Origin: Acinetobacter pittii
GTDB lineage: Bacteria; Pseudomonadota; Gammaproteobacteria; Pseudomonadales; Moraxellaceae
Direction of reading: 5' to 3'
DNA length: 64,000 nt
NCBI RefSeq assembly: GCF_034067285.1
Contig: NZ_CP139286.1
Span: 124,001-188,000, forward strand
In this document: one piece after another, positions 8,437 to 17,142 of the stretch
Layout of the letters: each line of letters starts with the position of its first letter
Numbering within the stretch: the first letter of the stretch is position 1
Notes under the pieces: model-generated
Databases searched by the model: none
What the model was told of the DNA's origin: nothing
Seen by the model: only the letters and a program-made list of their open reading frames with translations
Made by a program: the position numbers and the translations under genes

Positions 8437-9231
8437 ATGGATCTCCAACTGAAAGGTAAAACAGCTATTGTAACTGCGGCAACAGCAGGCATCGGTCTAG
8501 CAATTGCCAAAACTCTAGCTAAAGAAGGAACTGATGTCATCATTACGGGCCGTACCCAAGACAAATTGGCAGCGGCGGTAGCTGAGATAGAAGCAAATGC
8601 TCCCTTGGGCAAAGTACGTGGGTTTTTAGCTGATCTTAGTACATCAGAGGGAGTTGAGACATTAATTTCACAACACCCTTTCACCGATATTTTGGTAAAT
8701 AACTTAGGATATTATGAAGCTAAACCATTTACTGAGATTACAGACGAAGACTGGTGGCATATGCTTAATGTGAATGTTATGTCAGGTGTGCGCTTATCTC
8801 GTCACTACTTTCCAAAAATGTTAGAAAATAATTGGGGAAGAGTGATTTTTATGTCGAGTGAGGTAGGAGCATTCACACCACCAGATATGGTGCATTATGG
8901 CGTAAGTAAATCTGCTCTATTGGCTGTATCACGTGGAATGGCCGAGTTAACAAAAGGCACGGGAGTTACGGTGAACAGCGTACTTCCTTCTGCAACACGT
9001 TCCGAAGGTATCATGGACTATTTACGTCAAACTGCTCCTCGTCCCGACATGACAGATCAACAAATTGAAGCACATTTTTTCGAGACATATCGTCCAAGCT
9101 CATTGATTGCAAGAATGATTGAAGCTGATGAAATTGCATCTATGGTTGCGTTGTTGGCAAGTCCTTTGGGATCAGCATCTAATGGGGCAGCAGTTCGTGT
9201 TGAAGGCGGAACCTTCCGTTCCATTCTGTAA
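8437..9231 (+). CDS. Short-chain dehydrogenase/reductase (SDR)
   Basis: 264 residues, classical SDR size. Rossmann cofactor motif TAATAGIG near residue 14 (a TGxxxGIG variant), NNLG near residue 88 (NNAG variant), catalytic Ser in MSSEVGAF, and Tyr/Lys in HYGVSKSAL near residue 154. The Arg in TGRTQDK after strand 2 favours NADPH. The C-terminus has the usual GxxxRVEGG ending. Substrate unknown; no pathway neighbours. Start ATG with AGGAAAA upstream. The family is common and broad, so only the class is certain. Confidence 0.88.
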   Translation: MDLQLKGKTAIVTAATAGIGLAIAKTLAKEGTDVIITGRTQDKLAAAVAEIEANAPLGKVRGFLADLSTSEGVETLISQHPFTDILVNNLGYYEAKPFTEITDEDWWHMLNVNVMSGVRLSRHYFPKMLENNWGRVIFMSSEVGAFTPPDMVHYGVSKSALLAVSRGMAELTKGTGVTVNSVLPSATRSEGIMDYLRQTAPRPDMTDQQIEAHFFETYRPSSLIARMIEADEIASMVALLASPLGSASNGAAVRVEGGTFRSIL

Positions 9232-9334
9232 TACTCAAAGCTTAGGTTGGCGTTTGAAGTACACGACTCTGTTCTTACGCGACCATTGGCATTTTGATCA
9301 CTAAATTAAAATAGACAGATTTGTCTATTTTAAT

Positions 9335-9838
9335 TTAGACAGTAATTTTTATAGCTTCCGGAAATTGAAAAACATCACAATTCGCTCCACCTCCAATTCG
9401 ATCGACCACTGCAAAATCACTTGGTGCCTCAAAGGTAAGCAAAGGATGATGCCATGTGCCTGCTCGATAATTGATACTTTGCTTCCCATTTGAAACAAAT
9501 GCACATAGCTTTGAAATGTCGGGTGTATTCTCGTCTAAAGCGGGCGCCACAATAATTAAAAACTTTTGTTGCTGTAATGGAATAAATGCCTGAGACCCCT
9601 TTGGATGGCGCTCTAGCATTGAAATTTCCAGAGGTAGTACACTGGCCTTAATATTACGGAAAATACTAATTCCTGCTTTCGCTTCTCCCTCAATTTCAGT
9701 TTCAACGAGTGCATGGTAGCGCTCGGTGTGGGCATCATTAATATGAAAAAAGTCATGCCCGTCACAACAAATAACTTCTCCGAAGGGCTGAAAATTTTCA
9801 ATTGTTAAAGGCTGAATTTGAATATTATTCATGATCAT
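9335..9838 (-). CDS. allA: Ureidoglycolate lyase
   Basis: 167 residues from the ATG at 9838, which overlaps the allantoicase stop as ATGA; an in-frame upstream ATG at 9859 would add 7 residues inside the neighbour and is less likely. AllA-family features: PLTIENFQPFGEVI at the start, ISMLERHPKGSQAFIPL in the middle (His/Glu of the cupin-like fold), YRAGTWHHPLL with paired His, and VVDRIG near the end. It releases urea from ureidoglycolate to give glyoxylate, the last step of this locus. Translation is probably coupled to alc. Confidence 0.92.
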   Translation of the reverse strand: MIMNNIQIQPLTIENFQPFGEVICCDGHDFFHINDAHTERYHALVETEIEGEAKAGISIFRNIKASVLPLEISMLERHPKGSQAFIPLQQQKFLIIVAPALDENTPDISKLCAFVSNGKQSINYRAGTWHHPLLTFEAPSDFAVVDRIGGGANCDVFQFPEAIKITV

Positions 9839-10845
9839 GACTTGGCAATTTTTCCCCATAAACGAACACGGCTAATGCCACCATCTGGAATCATGTTAAT
9901 ACGAATATGCGAGATTTTTTCATGTTGTAAAATCTCATTCACATATTCATGAATATGATCCATTTGCATCGGTTGGGCTTCTAGTAAGTAAGACCAGAAC
10001 ATACTTTGAGGAATTAACTGTGCATCGGTTGGATTTTCAAGGTAAACCGCCTGAATAGAAACCTCAGCAGGGAAGTTCCCTTTAAAGTGAGCCGTATCAA
10101 TTTCAAGTTTCTCAATTTTTCCGCTTTTACCGAGCGCAAGAATACACCAGTCATAACCTGGTGCTCGGCGGCGTTTGGTTTCCCATCCATCCCCCATGTT
10201 GACGCCACGGCCTGGGTTAATCAAATTACGTGGATGTCCAAAATGCGCATCGCTATAGGCAACTACACGGCCACCATTTTCGAGAGCCAATAAATCGAGA
10301 GTTTGTTCGCTGTCAGTCACTTGAATATGAACATCACCATAGACACGTAAACGGGCAATACCGCCATCTGGGAAAATATTGAGGCGTATATGAGTGAAAA
10401 GTGCATCATTATTGACCATGAAAATATGATGCTGGCTTGGGCCGAGTTCAGTATTTGTTAAAACACTTTCCCATTTTGCCCCTGTCAGGTCCCCATTTGG
10501 TGCATAGCATGCTTCTAATGATGCAGAAGCTGGATAATTTCCTGTAAAAAAGCTGGTATCGATATCAAGAGCAGTGATTTTTCCACTCACCCCTAGTTTT
10601 ACAATACACCAGTCATAGCCCGCATGACGCTTACGGCGGGTTTCCCAACCGTCCATCCATTTGCCATGATCATCAAATTTATCTTCAACAAAAATAGGTG
10701 TTTCAAATTGCAGCATACGCTTTGCTTCTGCAAAGAAATCATCTGAACACTCAATGACTTGTGCACCAATTCGGGCATCTGCCAAATTAGTTTTAGTATT
10801 CAAAATTTCAGGAAGTTCAAAAGCTGGAGCATGCAATGTTGCCAT
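9835..10845 (-). CDS. alc: Allantoicase
   Basis: 336 residues from the ATG at 10845 (MATLHAPAFELPE); an in-frame ATG at 10887 adds 14 residues. The chosen start has GGA 9 bases upstream and begins near the conserved TNLADARIG segment. Two tandem allantoicase repeats are visible, each with a DGWETRRKR or DGWETKRRR box followed by GYDWC and then LxIDTxxFxGNxPA (first copy in the N-terminal half, second in the C-terminal half). It hydrolyses allantoate to ureidoglycolate and urea. First gene of the alc-allA unit, divergent from hpxO. Confidence 0.94.
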   Translation of the reverse strand: MATLHAPAFELPEILNTKTNLADARIGAQVIECSDDFFAEAKRMLQFETPIFVEDKFDDHGKWMDGWETRRKRHAGYDWCIVKLGVSGKITALDIDTSFFTGNYPASASLEACYAPNGDLTGAKWESVLTNTELGPSQHHIFMVNNDALFTHIRLNIFPDGGIARLRVYGDVHIQVTDSEQTLDLLALENGGRVVAYSDAHFGHPRNLINPGRGVNMGDGWETKRRRAPGYDWCILALGKSGKIEKLEIDTAHFKGNFPAEVSIQAVYLENPTDAQLIPQSMFWSYLLEAQPMQMDHIHEYVNEILQHEKISHIRINMIPDGGISRVRLWGKIAKS

Positions 10846-11014
10846 AATGGAGTATCCGTATTTCTTGTTAAAAACATGATTTTTCATTTAAAACTGCACT
10901 CACACTGAGCGTGCCGAGACGAGTTTTGTACCTAAATATATAAGCATGGTGCATGCCAGTTTTGTGGAAAAGCAAAATAATTTTTGAACGATGGCATGTT
11001 TTTAGCATAAGCAC

Positions 11015-11036
11015 CCTATAGGTCAATATCTATAGG
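11015..11036 (+). promoter_or_regulatory. Inverted repeat overlapping the hpxO ribosome site
   Basis: A perfect 7-bp inverted repeat CCTATAG / CTATAGG (11015-11021 and 11030-11036, 8-base spacer) runs into the AGGAG ribosome site of hpxO at 11034-11038. It could be an operator for a purine-responsive regulator or an RNA hairpin masking the ribosome site. No regulator gene is visible in this locus. Confidence 0.4.
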
Positions 11037-11044
11037 AGCGTGTT

Positions 11045-12202
11045 ATGAATGTGGTGATTATTGGTGCGGGAATGGGAGGTCTAACCACAGGTATTGCATT
11101 AAAAAAATTTGGTCACCAAGTCCGCATTTTCGAACAAACTGAAAAAATCCTTCCTGTCGGTGCAGCAATTTCGTTATGGTCAAATGGTGTGAAATGTCTG
11201 AACTATCTGGGATTAACCGAGAAAATCGCCAAACTTGGCGGACAAATGGATGACTTAGCCTATGTAGATGGTTTAACTGGCGATGTGATGACACAATTCA
11301 GTTTATTGCCATTAATTGAAGAAGTAGGCCAACGACCTTATCCAGTGGCACGTGCTGATTTACAAAATATGCTCATGGATGAATTTGGCCGTGATCAGAT
11401 TTATTTAGGCAAAAAAATGGTCCGCCTTGAAGACAAAGCTGATTATGTCGAGGTTCATTTTGCAGATGGCAGTTCAACGCAGGCTGATCTATTAATTGGG
11501 GCTGACGGTACCCACTCACTTACACGGACCTATGTGTTGGGCCAACAAGTACAGCGCCGTTATGCGGGATATGTGAACTGGAATGGCCTAGTTGAAATAT
11601 CTGAAGATTTAGCACCAGCCGAGCAATGGACGACATATGTGGGGGAAGGCAAGCGTGCGTCTCTGATGCCGGTTGCGGATGGTAAGTTTTATTTCTTTTT
11701 AGATGTGCCTTTGCCAGCAGGTTTAGACAATAATCGAGATGACTATAAAAAACTTTTAGAACAATATTTTGCTGATTGGTGTTTGCCAGTACAGCAACTC
11801 ATTGAGCGCTTAGACCCGCAAAAGACCAATCGGGTCGAAATACATGATATTGAACCGTTCACTCAATTTTATAAAGGTCGCGTGGTGATTTTAGGGGATG
11901 CTGCACACAGCACGACACCTGATATTGGCCAAGGCGGTTGCCAAGCGATGGAAGACGCAATTTATTTAGCGCGTTCTCTGCAAATTAATACTTTGGGGCT
12001 AGAGGATGCTTTGCGACGCTATCAAAATAAACGTAATGAACGTGCCAATGAATTGGTACTTCGTGCACGCAAACGTTGTGATGTGACCCATATGAAAGAT
12101 GAAGCTGTTACCCAAGCTTGGTATGCGGAGTTACGCCGTGAACAAGGCGGACATATTATGCAGGGGATTATTAGCAATATTGTGGGTAATCCACTCGATT
12201 AA
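11045..12202 (+). CDS. hpxO: FAD-dependent urate hydroxylase
   Basis: 385 residues, flavoprotein aromatic-hydroxylase fold. FAD motifs in order: [14 protein letters not shown] at the N-terminus, ARADLQNML near residue 103, IGADGTHS near residue 155, and [22 protein letters not shown] near residue 285. This matches HpxO, the NADH-dependent enzyme that turns urate into 5-hydroxyisourate, replacing uricase in Klebsiella and Acinetobacter. The context (HIU hydrolase, OHCU decarboxylase, allantoinase, allantoicase) fixes the substrate. AGGAG lies 6 bases before the ATG. Confidence 0.94.
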   Translation: MNVVIIGAGMGGLTTGIALKKFGHQVRIFEQTEKILPVGAAISLWSNGVKCLNYLGLTEKIAKLGGQMDDLAYVDGLTGDVMTQFSLLPLIEEVGQRPYPVARADLQNMLMDEFGRDQIYLGKKMVRLEDKADYVEVHFADGSSTQADLLIGADGTHSLTRTYVLGQQVQRRYAGYVNWNGLVEISEDLAPAEQWTTYVGEGKRASLMPVADGKFYFFLDVPLPAGLDNNRDDYKKLLEQYFADWCLPVQQLIERLDPQKTNRVEIHDIEPFTQFYKGRVVILGDAAHSTTPDIGQGGCQAMEDAIYLARSLQINTLGLEDALRRYQNKRNERANELVLRARKRCDVTHMKDEAVTQAWYAELRREQGGHIMQGIISNIVGNPLD

Positions 12203-12205
12203 AAA

Positions 12206-12240
12206 CAAAAACAGCAAGGATTCTTCCTTGCTGTTTTTTA
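12206..12240. terminator. Bidirectional rho-independent terminator
   Basis: AAAACAGCAAGGA ... TCCTTGCTGTTTTTT hairpin with T-run between hpxO (plus) and the Tsx-like gene (minus); it works for both. Confidence 0.9.
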
Positions 12241-12258
12241 TGCTTCTAAATAAAAATT

Positions 12259-12984
12259 TTAGAAGTGGTATTTAACCAATGCACTAACGTTATTTTCGTC
12301 GGCACCTTTAATACCAAATTTGTTATTCCACACTGAGTGCTCGATACCTAGGTATAAACGTGTATCAGGAGAAATGTGTTTACCTACATTCCATTTCCAT
12401 TGAGTTGTCCAGTTCAACTCGCTTGCATGGTCATCTTCAGCAGTTGACCAGTCAAGGAAACCATCTACCAAGAAATCTTCAGATCCTAATTTTAATGGAA
12501 TGCCGTAAACGAATGTCATTTGATAATCGTCGTCAGTTTTCTCATTATTGGCACGGTAGAAGTTTAAATTCGCATATTGGAAATATGGGATATCTAAATC
12601 AACTGCGAAGCCATAAAGGAAGTTGTCGAAGTTGTTGCCGTTTTGAGAGTTACTCTCCCAAGTGGTACTAATCAACACATCTTTTACTGGGCCATATGCC
12701 AGTTTTTTACCAGATACTTCACCTAAACTTAAACGTGGTGATAACTCAAAATAAGTGCTTTTATAGTCATCTTCGCCACGCATGCGGTCTAAGAAGAAAA
12801 ATACGTCAGCATATTTAACTTTCGCTGTATATTCCAAAGTAATCGTGGTTTCTTTCTCATCTACAACTTCATAGTTTTCACCATAAAGTCCAGTCACGCT
12901 AAAATCTTGCCAAATTGGTTTCGCCTGAACCATGGCAGTTGCAGATAACAAGGCACAAGTCGCCGCAAGTTGCTTTAATTGCAT
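12259..12984 (-). CDS. Tsx-like nucleoside-specific outer-membrane channel
   Basis: 241 residues with a signal peptide (MQLKQLAATCALLSATAMVQA). The mature protein has alternating aromatic beta strands and ends in VSALVKYHF, with the C-terminal Phe used by the BAM machinery. WQDFSVTGLYGENYEV at the mature start and the YxxTYFELSPRLSLG and YFQYANLNFYR segments fit the OmpK/Tsx channel family. Tsx channels admit nucleosides; here, inside a urate cluster, purine or nucleoside uptake across the outer membrane is a natural inference. It lies between hpxO and the NCS2 permease gene with its own promoter space. Confidence 0.82.
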   Translation of the reverse strand: MQLKQLAATCALLSATAMVQAKPIWQDFSVTGLYGENYEVVDEKETTITLEYTAKVKYADVFFFLDRMRGEDDYKSTYFELSPRLSLGEVSGKKLAYGPVKDVLISTTWESNSQNGNNFDNFLYGFAVDLDIPYFQYANLNFYRANNEKTDDDYQMTFVYGIPLKLGSEDFLVDGFLDWSTAEDDHASELNWTTQWKWNVGKHISPDTRLYLGIEHSVWNNKFGIKGADENNVSALVKYHF

Positions 12985-13062
12985 TTAAATGATCTCCCCC
13001 CAAATAAAGCACGCTAAGGATACAGGGTCTTAAGCAAAAATGAAGCCAAATTTGATCAACGG

Positions 13063-13091
13063 TTAAAAAAAAGCCCACCGAAGTGGGGCGC
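13063..13091 (-). terminator. Rho-independent terminator of the NCS2 permease gene
   Basis: On the minus strand GCCCCACTTCGGTGGGC (UUCG tetraloop) is followed by eight T residues, just after the permease stop. Confidence 0.9.
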
Positions 13092-13105
13092 TAAAAAGTA
13101 AATCT

Positions 13106-14473
13106 TTAATGGGTATTTCTTGTATTTATTGTTTGGCTTAAATGTGGTGTACGCGAACTGCGAAATGAGGGTAAATGATTAAATAATAAATTCAACAAGA
13201 TAGCAAAAATACATGTTGAACTAATACCTGAGTGAAATAATGTTTGTACCCAAACTGGGAAATGGGCATAAAACTCATGGTTAATAATTGGAATCATCCC
13301 TGCTGATAAAGCAGTTGCCACAATAATCAAATTTTTCTGATCGTTATAATCTATTTTTGCCAAAGTACGAATTCCACTTGCTGCAACCGACCCAAACAAG
13401 ACCAAACCTGCACCACCAAGTACGGGCATTGGAATCGCGGCAATCAAACGACCCATAATAGGGAGTAGGCCCAAAATAATCAGAATCACACCGCCTGCTG
13501 CGACTACAAAGCGGCTTTTGATGCCTGTAATCGCAACCAGTCCAACATTTTGAGCAAAAGCACTTTGCATGAATGAATCAAAGATAGGCGCAAAAGCACT
13601 CGAAAACATATCTGCACGAACGCCATTGGCGATCCGTTTTGAATCGACTTCAGTTCCTACAATGTCTCCGACAGCAATAATATCAGCTGTGGTTTCCGTC
13701 ATAATCACTAAGGTCACGATCAACATCGATAAAATTGCACTGAGCTCGAAAGTTGGTAAACCAAATGCAAATAAGTGTGGGAATTGCAGCCATGCCCCTG
13801 AACTCACCTGACTAAAATCACCAAAACCCATAAAGTAGGCAAGGGTAGTACCAGCAACAATAGCCAACAAAATTGATAAACGACGAATGCTTGCTTGCGG
13901 CAGCATATTTAAAACAATCACAATGCATAAGGTCAGCAGGGCCAAAGAGATATTTTCTACGCTACCCCAGTCAGGCGCCTTGTTGTTGCCACCCATCATC
14001 CAGCGAATTGCAACTGGTAGCAAAGACAATCCAATAATCGTGATGACGCATCCAGTTACCACGGGTGGAAAAAAACGAATAATTTTTGAGAAGTAAGGCG
14101 CAAGGCATAGTCCAATCAGAGATGCAGCAATGACCGCGCCGTAGACAGCAGGCAAACCACCGCCTGTGGTGATAATGGCAACCATGGTGGCTACACCTGC
14201 AAAAGACACACCCTGTACCAGAGGTAATTTTGCGCCTAAATATTTGGTTCCGATTGTTTGGATTAGGGTTGCCAATCCACCTACAAATAGAGCCGCTGCA
14301 ATGAGCATTCCGATTTGTGCTGAGCTTAAGCCAGCTGCCGTTCCAATAATCAAGGGCGGGGCTACAATGCCACCATACATGGTCAGCACATGCTGTAAGC
14401 CGTAAGCAAAACTTTTGGAAATTCCTAAATATTCATGCTCTGGAGAAATCGCATTTTTTTGCTGATGGTTCAT
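13106..14473 (-). CDS. NCS2-family nucleobase permease, probably urate/xanthine
   Basis: 455 residues with about 12-14 hydrophobic segments. The NCS2/NAT signature is clear: FAQNVGLVAITGIKSR near residue 315 (Asn-x-Gly-x4-Thr-Gly), preceded by the TMETTADIIAVGD helix with its substrate-site Glu near residue 260; PLVQGVSFAG is near residue 85. NCS2 proteins are proton symporters of uracil, xanthine or urate; those with the TMETTADI signature are the purine (xanthine/urate) branch. The adjacent uraH and uraD genes make urate the likely cargo. It is 24 bp downstream of uraH and probably in the same operon. Confidence 0.9.
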   Translation of the reverse strand: MNHQQKNAISPEHEYLGISKSFAYGLQHVLTMYGGIVAPPLIIGTAAGLSSAQIGMLIAAALFVGGLATLIQTIGTKYLGAKLPLVQGVSFAGVATMVAIITTGGGLPAVYGAVIAASLIGLCLAPYFSKIIRFFPPVVTGCVITIIGLSLLPVAIRWMMGGNNKAPDWGSVENISLALLTLCIVIVLNMLPQASIRRLSILLAIVAGTTLAYFMGFGDFSQVSSGAWLQFPHLFAFGLPTFELSAILSMLIVTLVIMTETTADIIAVGDIVGTEVDSKRIANGVRADMFSSAFAPIFDSFMQSAFAQNVGLVAITGIKSRFVVAAGGVILIILGLLPIMGRLIAAIPMPVLGGAGLVLFGSVAASGIRTLAKIDYNDQKNLIIVATALSAGMIPIINHEFYAHFPVWVQTLFHSGISSTCIFAILLNLLFNHLPSFRSSRTPHLSQTINTRNTH

Positions 14474-14497
14474 ATTTTTCTCCTATTTATATTTGAA

Positions 14498-14821
14498 TTA
14501 ACTACCGCGATAAGTGGAGTAAGCAAATGGGCTGATCAGTAATGGAATGTGATAATGCTGATTGACGTCTTCTATAAAAAATTGGATACAAACACGTGGG
14601 AAAAAAGTTTTGACTTGTTGTGATGAAAAATAAGGTGCAATTTCAAATTCAAGTTGATAAGCGCCTTCACCTAAGTCTTTTATTCCAAAATTACTCACTC
14701 GACCGTCTTGATTGGTAATTGCAGTCGCTATCAGCTCATGAGTTTCTGCATGAAACAACTTCACTTCTACCTGTGCAGCTGGTTTACCTAAATTCGTATC
14801 TAAAATATGAGTGCTGATCAT
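14498..14821 (-). CDS. uraH: 5-hydroxyisourate hydrolase (transthyretin-like)
   Basis: 107 residues. It has the family's three landmarks: STHILDTNLGKPA with the active-site His at the N-terminus, the GRVSNFG segment with its catalytic Arg near residue 41, HYHIPLL with another His near residue 90, and the diagnostic C-terminal YRGS. It converts 5-hydroxyisourate, the HpxO product, to OHCU. The start ATG overlaps the uraD stop as ATGA, so the two are translationally coupled. Confidence 0.96.
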   Translation of the reverse strand: MISTHILDTNLGKPAAQVEVKLFHAETHELIATAITNQDGRVSNFGIKDLGEGAYQLEFEIAPYFSSQQVKTFFPRVCIQFFIEDVNQHYHIPLLISPFAYSTYRGS

Positions 14822-15321
14822 GCTTGTATTTCCTGAGATAGGCGTAATAGAGCAATCGCTGCGAGTTGCCCATGTACAATTGTTTTTTCAATAGCCAAGT
14901 CATTTTGTAGACGTTCATGTAGTTTTTTTAAAATTTCATCACTACTGAGGCCTGCCGCTTTAATTAAAAAAATAAAGCCAAACTTTTGTTCATAATCAAG
15001 GTTGCCTTGTAGCAGAGCTTGTTGTGTTTGTTCATCTAAAGAAATGCCAGCTTGTTCCTGATTTGAAAAATGCTGCTCTTTTGCATTGAGTTGTTTTTTA
15101 GCTTGGCGTTCACCAATTTTTGGATGGGTTGCTAAAGCAGTTTCAATGTCTTGCCATGACCACATTTGACTTAAATTTTCTGCATATTCCAAAAGAGATG
15201 CTTTTGTTGAATAGGGGCGTTCTGAAATAATTTTTTCGGCCCATGCAGGAATATGGACGCAGTTGTTTAACAGAGTCTTGAGTTGTTCTGGTGAGGCTTG
15301 ATTAAACTCGACTAAAAACAC
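14818..15321 (-). CDS. uraD: OHCU decarboxylase
   Basis: Annotated from a GTG at 15321, which has AGGAA about 6 bases upstream and gives 167 residues, the family's normal length; the frame extends 33 codons further up, but that part is an unlikely hydrophobic leader. Family motifs: HIPAWAEKIISERPY near the start, WQDIETALATHPKIGERQ with catalytic His/Glu in the middle, then FGFIFLIKAAGLSSDEIL. It decarboxylates 2-oxo-4-hydroxy-4-carboxy-5-ureidoimidazoline to S-allantoin. It lies between puuE and uraH in one minus-strand operon. Confidence 0.92.
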   Translation of the reverse strand: MFLVEFNQASPEQLKTLLNNCVHIPAWAEKIISERPYSTKASLLEYAENLSQMWSWQDIETALATHPKIGERQAKKQLNAKEQHFSNQEQAGISLDEQTQQALLQGNLDYEQKFGFIFLIKAAGLSSDEILKKLHERLQNDLAIEKTIVHGQLAAIALLRLSQEIQA

Positions 15322-15420
15322 TGTTATTCCTAAACTCGTTAATGTGATATAGAGTTTTAGCAATAACAGTGCCAAGAGTGATTTGTAATTCGCTGATGAA
15401 TTTGGAAAATTAAAAATCAA

Positions 15421-16386
15421 TTATTTAGTTATGTGATTTTTATACCAATGCTGCGCAATATCCTGACGACGACATATCCAAACACGATCATGCATTTGAA
15501 TATAGTCGAGGAACCTTTGTAGCGCTTTAAAACGGCCTGGTCGCCCTAAAATACGGCAATGCATTCCAATTGACATCATTTTTGGTGCAGTTTCTCCTTC
15601 TGCATACAACACATCAAAACTATCTTTTAAATATTGAAAAAACTGTTCTGAGCTATTAAATCCACCCGGCGAGCAGAACTTCATGTCGTTACATTCCAAA
15701 GTATAAGGAATAATGAGATGAGGGCGTGATGCACCAGCTGTATCGGTGAGAGTCGTCCAAAAGGGCAGGTCATCGCCATAATAATCAGAGTCATATTGAA
15801 TTTGCGGAAATTCTGCAAGTAACTGACGTGTATTCGGGCTGTCACGTCCGGTGTACCAACCTGTCACTTTATTTCCAAACAAGTTTTCTAAAACAGATAA
15901 AGCCTGTTCGATATGCTGCTTTTCAACTTCCCTATCGGTATCTTGATAGTGAAGCCAACGGTAACCATGAGAAACCACATCATAATCAGCTTCCTTAATC
16001 GCCTCCACAATATAAGGATTGCGGGCAAGCGCCATAGCTACTCCGAAAATGGTCATTGGAAGTTTGCGCTTTTGGAACTCATTATGAATGCGCCAAAAAC
16101 CAGCACGTGAACCATATTCGTACATAGAGTCCATCGACATATGTTTCGCCGGGTAACTTGCTGCACCAATAATCTCCGATAAAAACTGTTCTGAGCCATC
16201 GTCGCCGTGCTCAATATGTTTTTCGCCACCTTCTTCATAATTAAGCACAAATTGCACTGCAACCTTGGCATTGTTAGGCCATTTAACCTGTGGAGGTTGC
16301 CCGTGATAACCGATCAAATCACGTGAATAAGGAGACTTTTGAATTTGCTCAATGAGCTCAGCTCCAGATAAATAAGATTTGGACAC
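15421..16386 (-). CDS. puuE: Allantoinase PuuE (polysaccharide-deacetylase fold)
   Basis: Annotated from a GTG at 16386 (VSKSYLSGAEL), preceded by AAGGAGAGC at good spacing, giving 321 residues; an in-frame ATG at 16440 would add 18 residues. The sequence is the cofactor-independent PuuE type rather than the metal amidohydrolase AllB: SRDLIGYHGQPPQVKWP, NYEEGGEKHIEHGDDGSE, YEYGSRAGFWRI, VVSHGYRWLHYQ and TGRDSPNTRQLL. It hydrolyses S-allantoin to allantoate. First gene of puuE-uraD-uraH-permease, so the locus has two minus-strand units plus hpxO on the plus strand. Confidence 0.94.
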   Translation of the reverse strand: MSKSYLSGAELIEQIQKSPYSRDLIGYHGQPPQVKWPNNAKVAVQFVLNYEEGGEKHIEHGDDGSEQFLSEIIGAASYPAKHMSMDSMYEYGSRAGFWRIHNEFQKRKLPMTIFGVAMALARNPYIVEAIKEADYDVVSHGYRWLHYQDTDREVEKQHIEQALSVLENLFGNKVTGWYTGRDSPNTRQLLAEFPQIQYDSDYYGDDLPFWTTLTDTAGASRPHLIIPYTLECNDMKFCSPGGFNSSEQFFQYLKDSFDVLYAEGETAPKMMSIGMHCRILGRPGRFKALQRFLDYIQMHDRVWICRRQDIAQHWYKNHITK

Positions 16387-16638
16387 GATTGCTCTCCTTT
16401 TGTTCAATTTTTCATAAAAATTTAAAAAATCAGCTTGCATATTTTTATAGATGGACTGATATTGAAGATATGAAGATCTTCAAAATAAATTAAAAGCAGT
16501 ACGTTTAAGTCAGGAGATAACAAACCATTACACCATCAAAATGTACAATTGAAGTCGGTTCATGCATGCTTAAAACATGCCAACATAAAAAAGTTTTGCA
16601 TAGAAAAGATCCACAGTAAGAAAGAGAGGATGGTATTT

Positions 16639-16989
16639 ATGAATATTGAAATCCGCACAGATAAAAACATCCATAACAGTGAACGTTTAATTACTTATGT
16701 ACGTGCAGAACTTACTCAAGAATTCCAACGTCATAGCGAACGTATTACGCATTTCTCGGTTCATTTTAGTGATGAAAATGGGGACAAAGGTGGTGACAAA
16801 GATATCCACTGTATGATTGAAGCACGTCCTTCAGGTTTAAAACCGGTTGCAGTGCACCATAAAGCAGGAAATATTGATGCCTCAATTCATGGTGCGATTG
16901 AAAAATTAAAACGTAGCCTTGAACATACTTTTGAGAAAAAAGAACACCCGAGAGGTGGACAACCAGAATTCATTGATGATGAAGTCTAA
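16639..16989 (+). CDS. Ribosome hibernation-promoting factor, short HPF/RaiA type
   Basis: 116 residues from the ATG at 16639, chosen because GAGAGGA lies ~8 bases upstream; earlier in-frame starts lack a ribosome site and add an unconserved leader. It fits the S30AE/HPF fold: MNIEIRTDKNIHNSERL, ERITHFSVHFSDENG, HCMIEARPSGLKPVAV, then the helix with AIEKLKRSLEHTFEK. These proteins bind the 30S decoding region and inactivate ribosomes in stationary phase. There is no C-terminal dimerisation domain, so it is the short form. It may differ functionally from the rpoN-linked HPF. Confidence 0.82.
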   Translation: MNIEIRTDKNIHNSERLITYVRAELTQEFQRHSERITHFSVHFSDENGDKGGDKDIHCMIEARPSGLKPVAVHHKAGNIDASIHGAIEKLKRSLEHTFEKKEHPRGGQPEFIDDEV

Positions 16990-17000
16990 TTGAAAACGCT

Positions 17001-17025
17001 AAAAAGCCCTTCGGGGCTTTTTTTA
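17001..17025 (+). terminator. Rho-independent terminator after the HPF gene
   Basis: AAAAAGCCC-TTCG-GGGCTTTTTTT hairpin with UUCG loop and T-run. Confidence 0.92.
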
Positions 17026-17142
17026 TATTTGATGAAAATAAAACTATTCACAACATTAGGTTTGCAATGCGATGCAATCAACCTCTAAAATCTTCATATG
17101 AGATTAGGCATAATAGCCCTAATATATTTTTGAGAGATGGTC

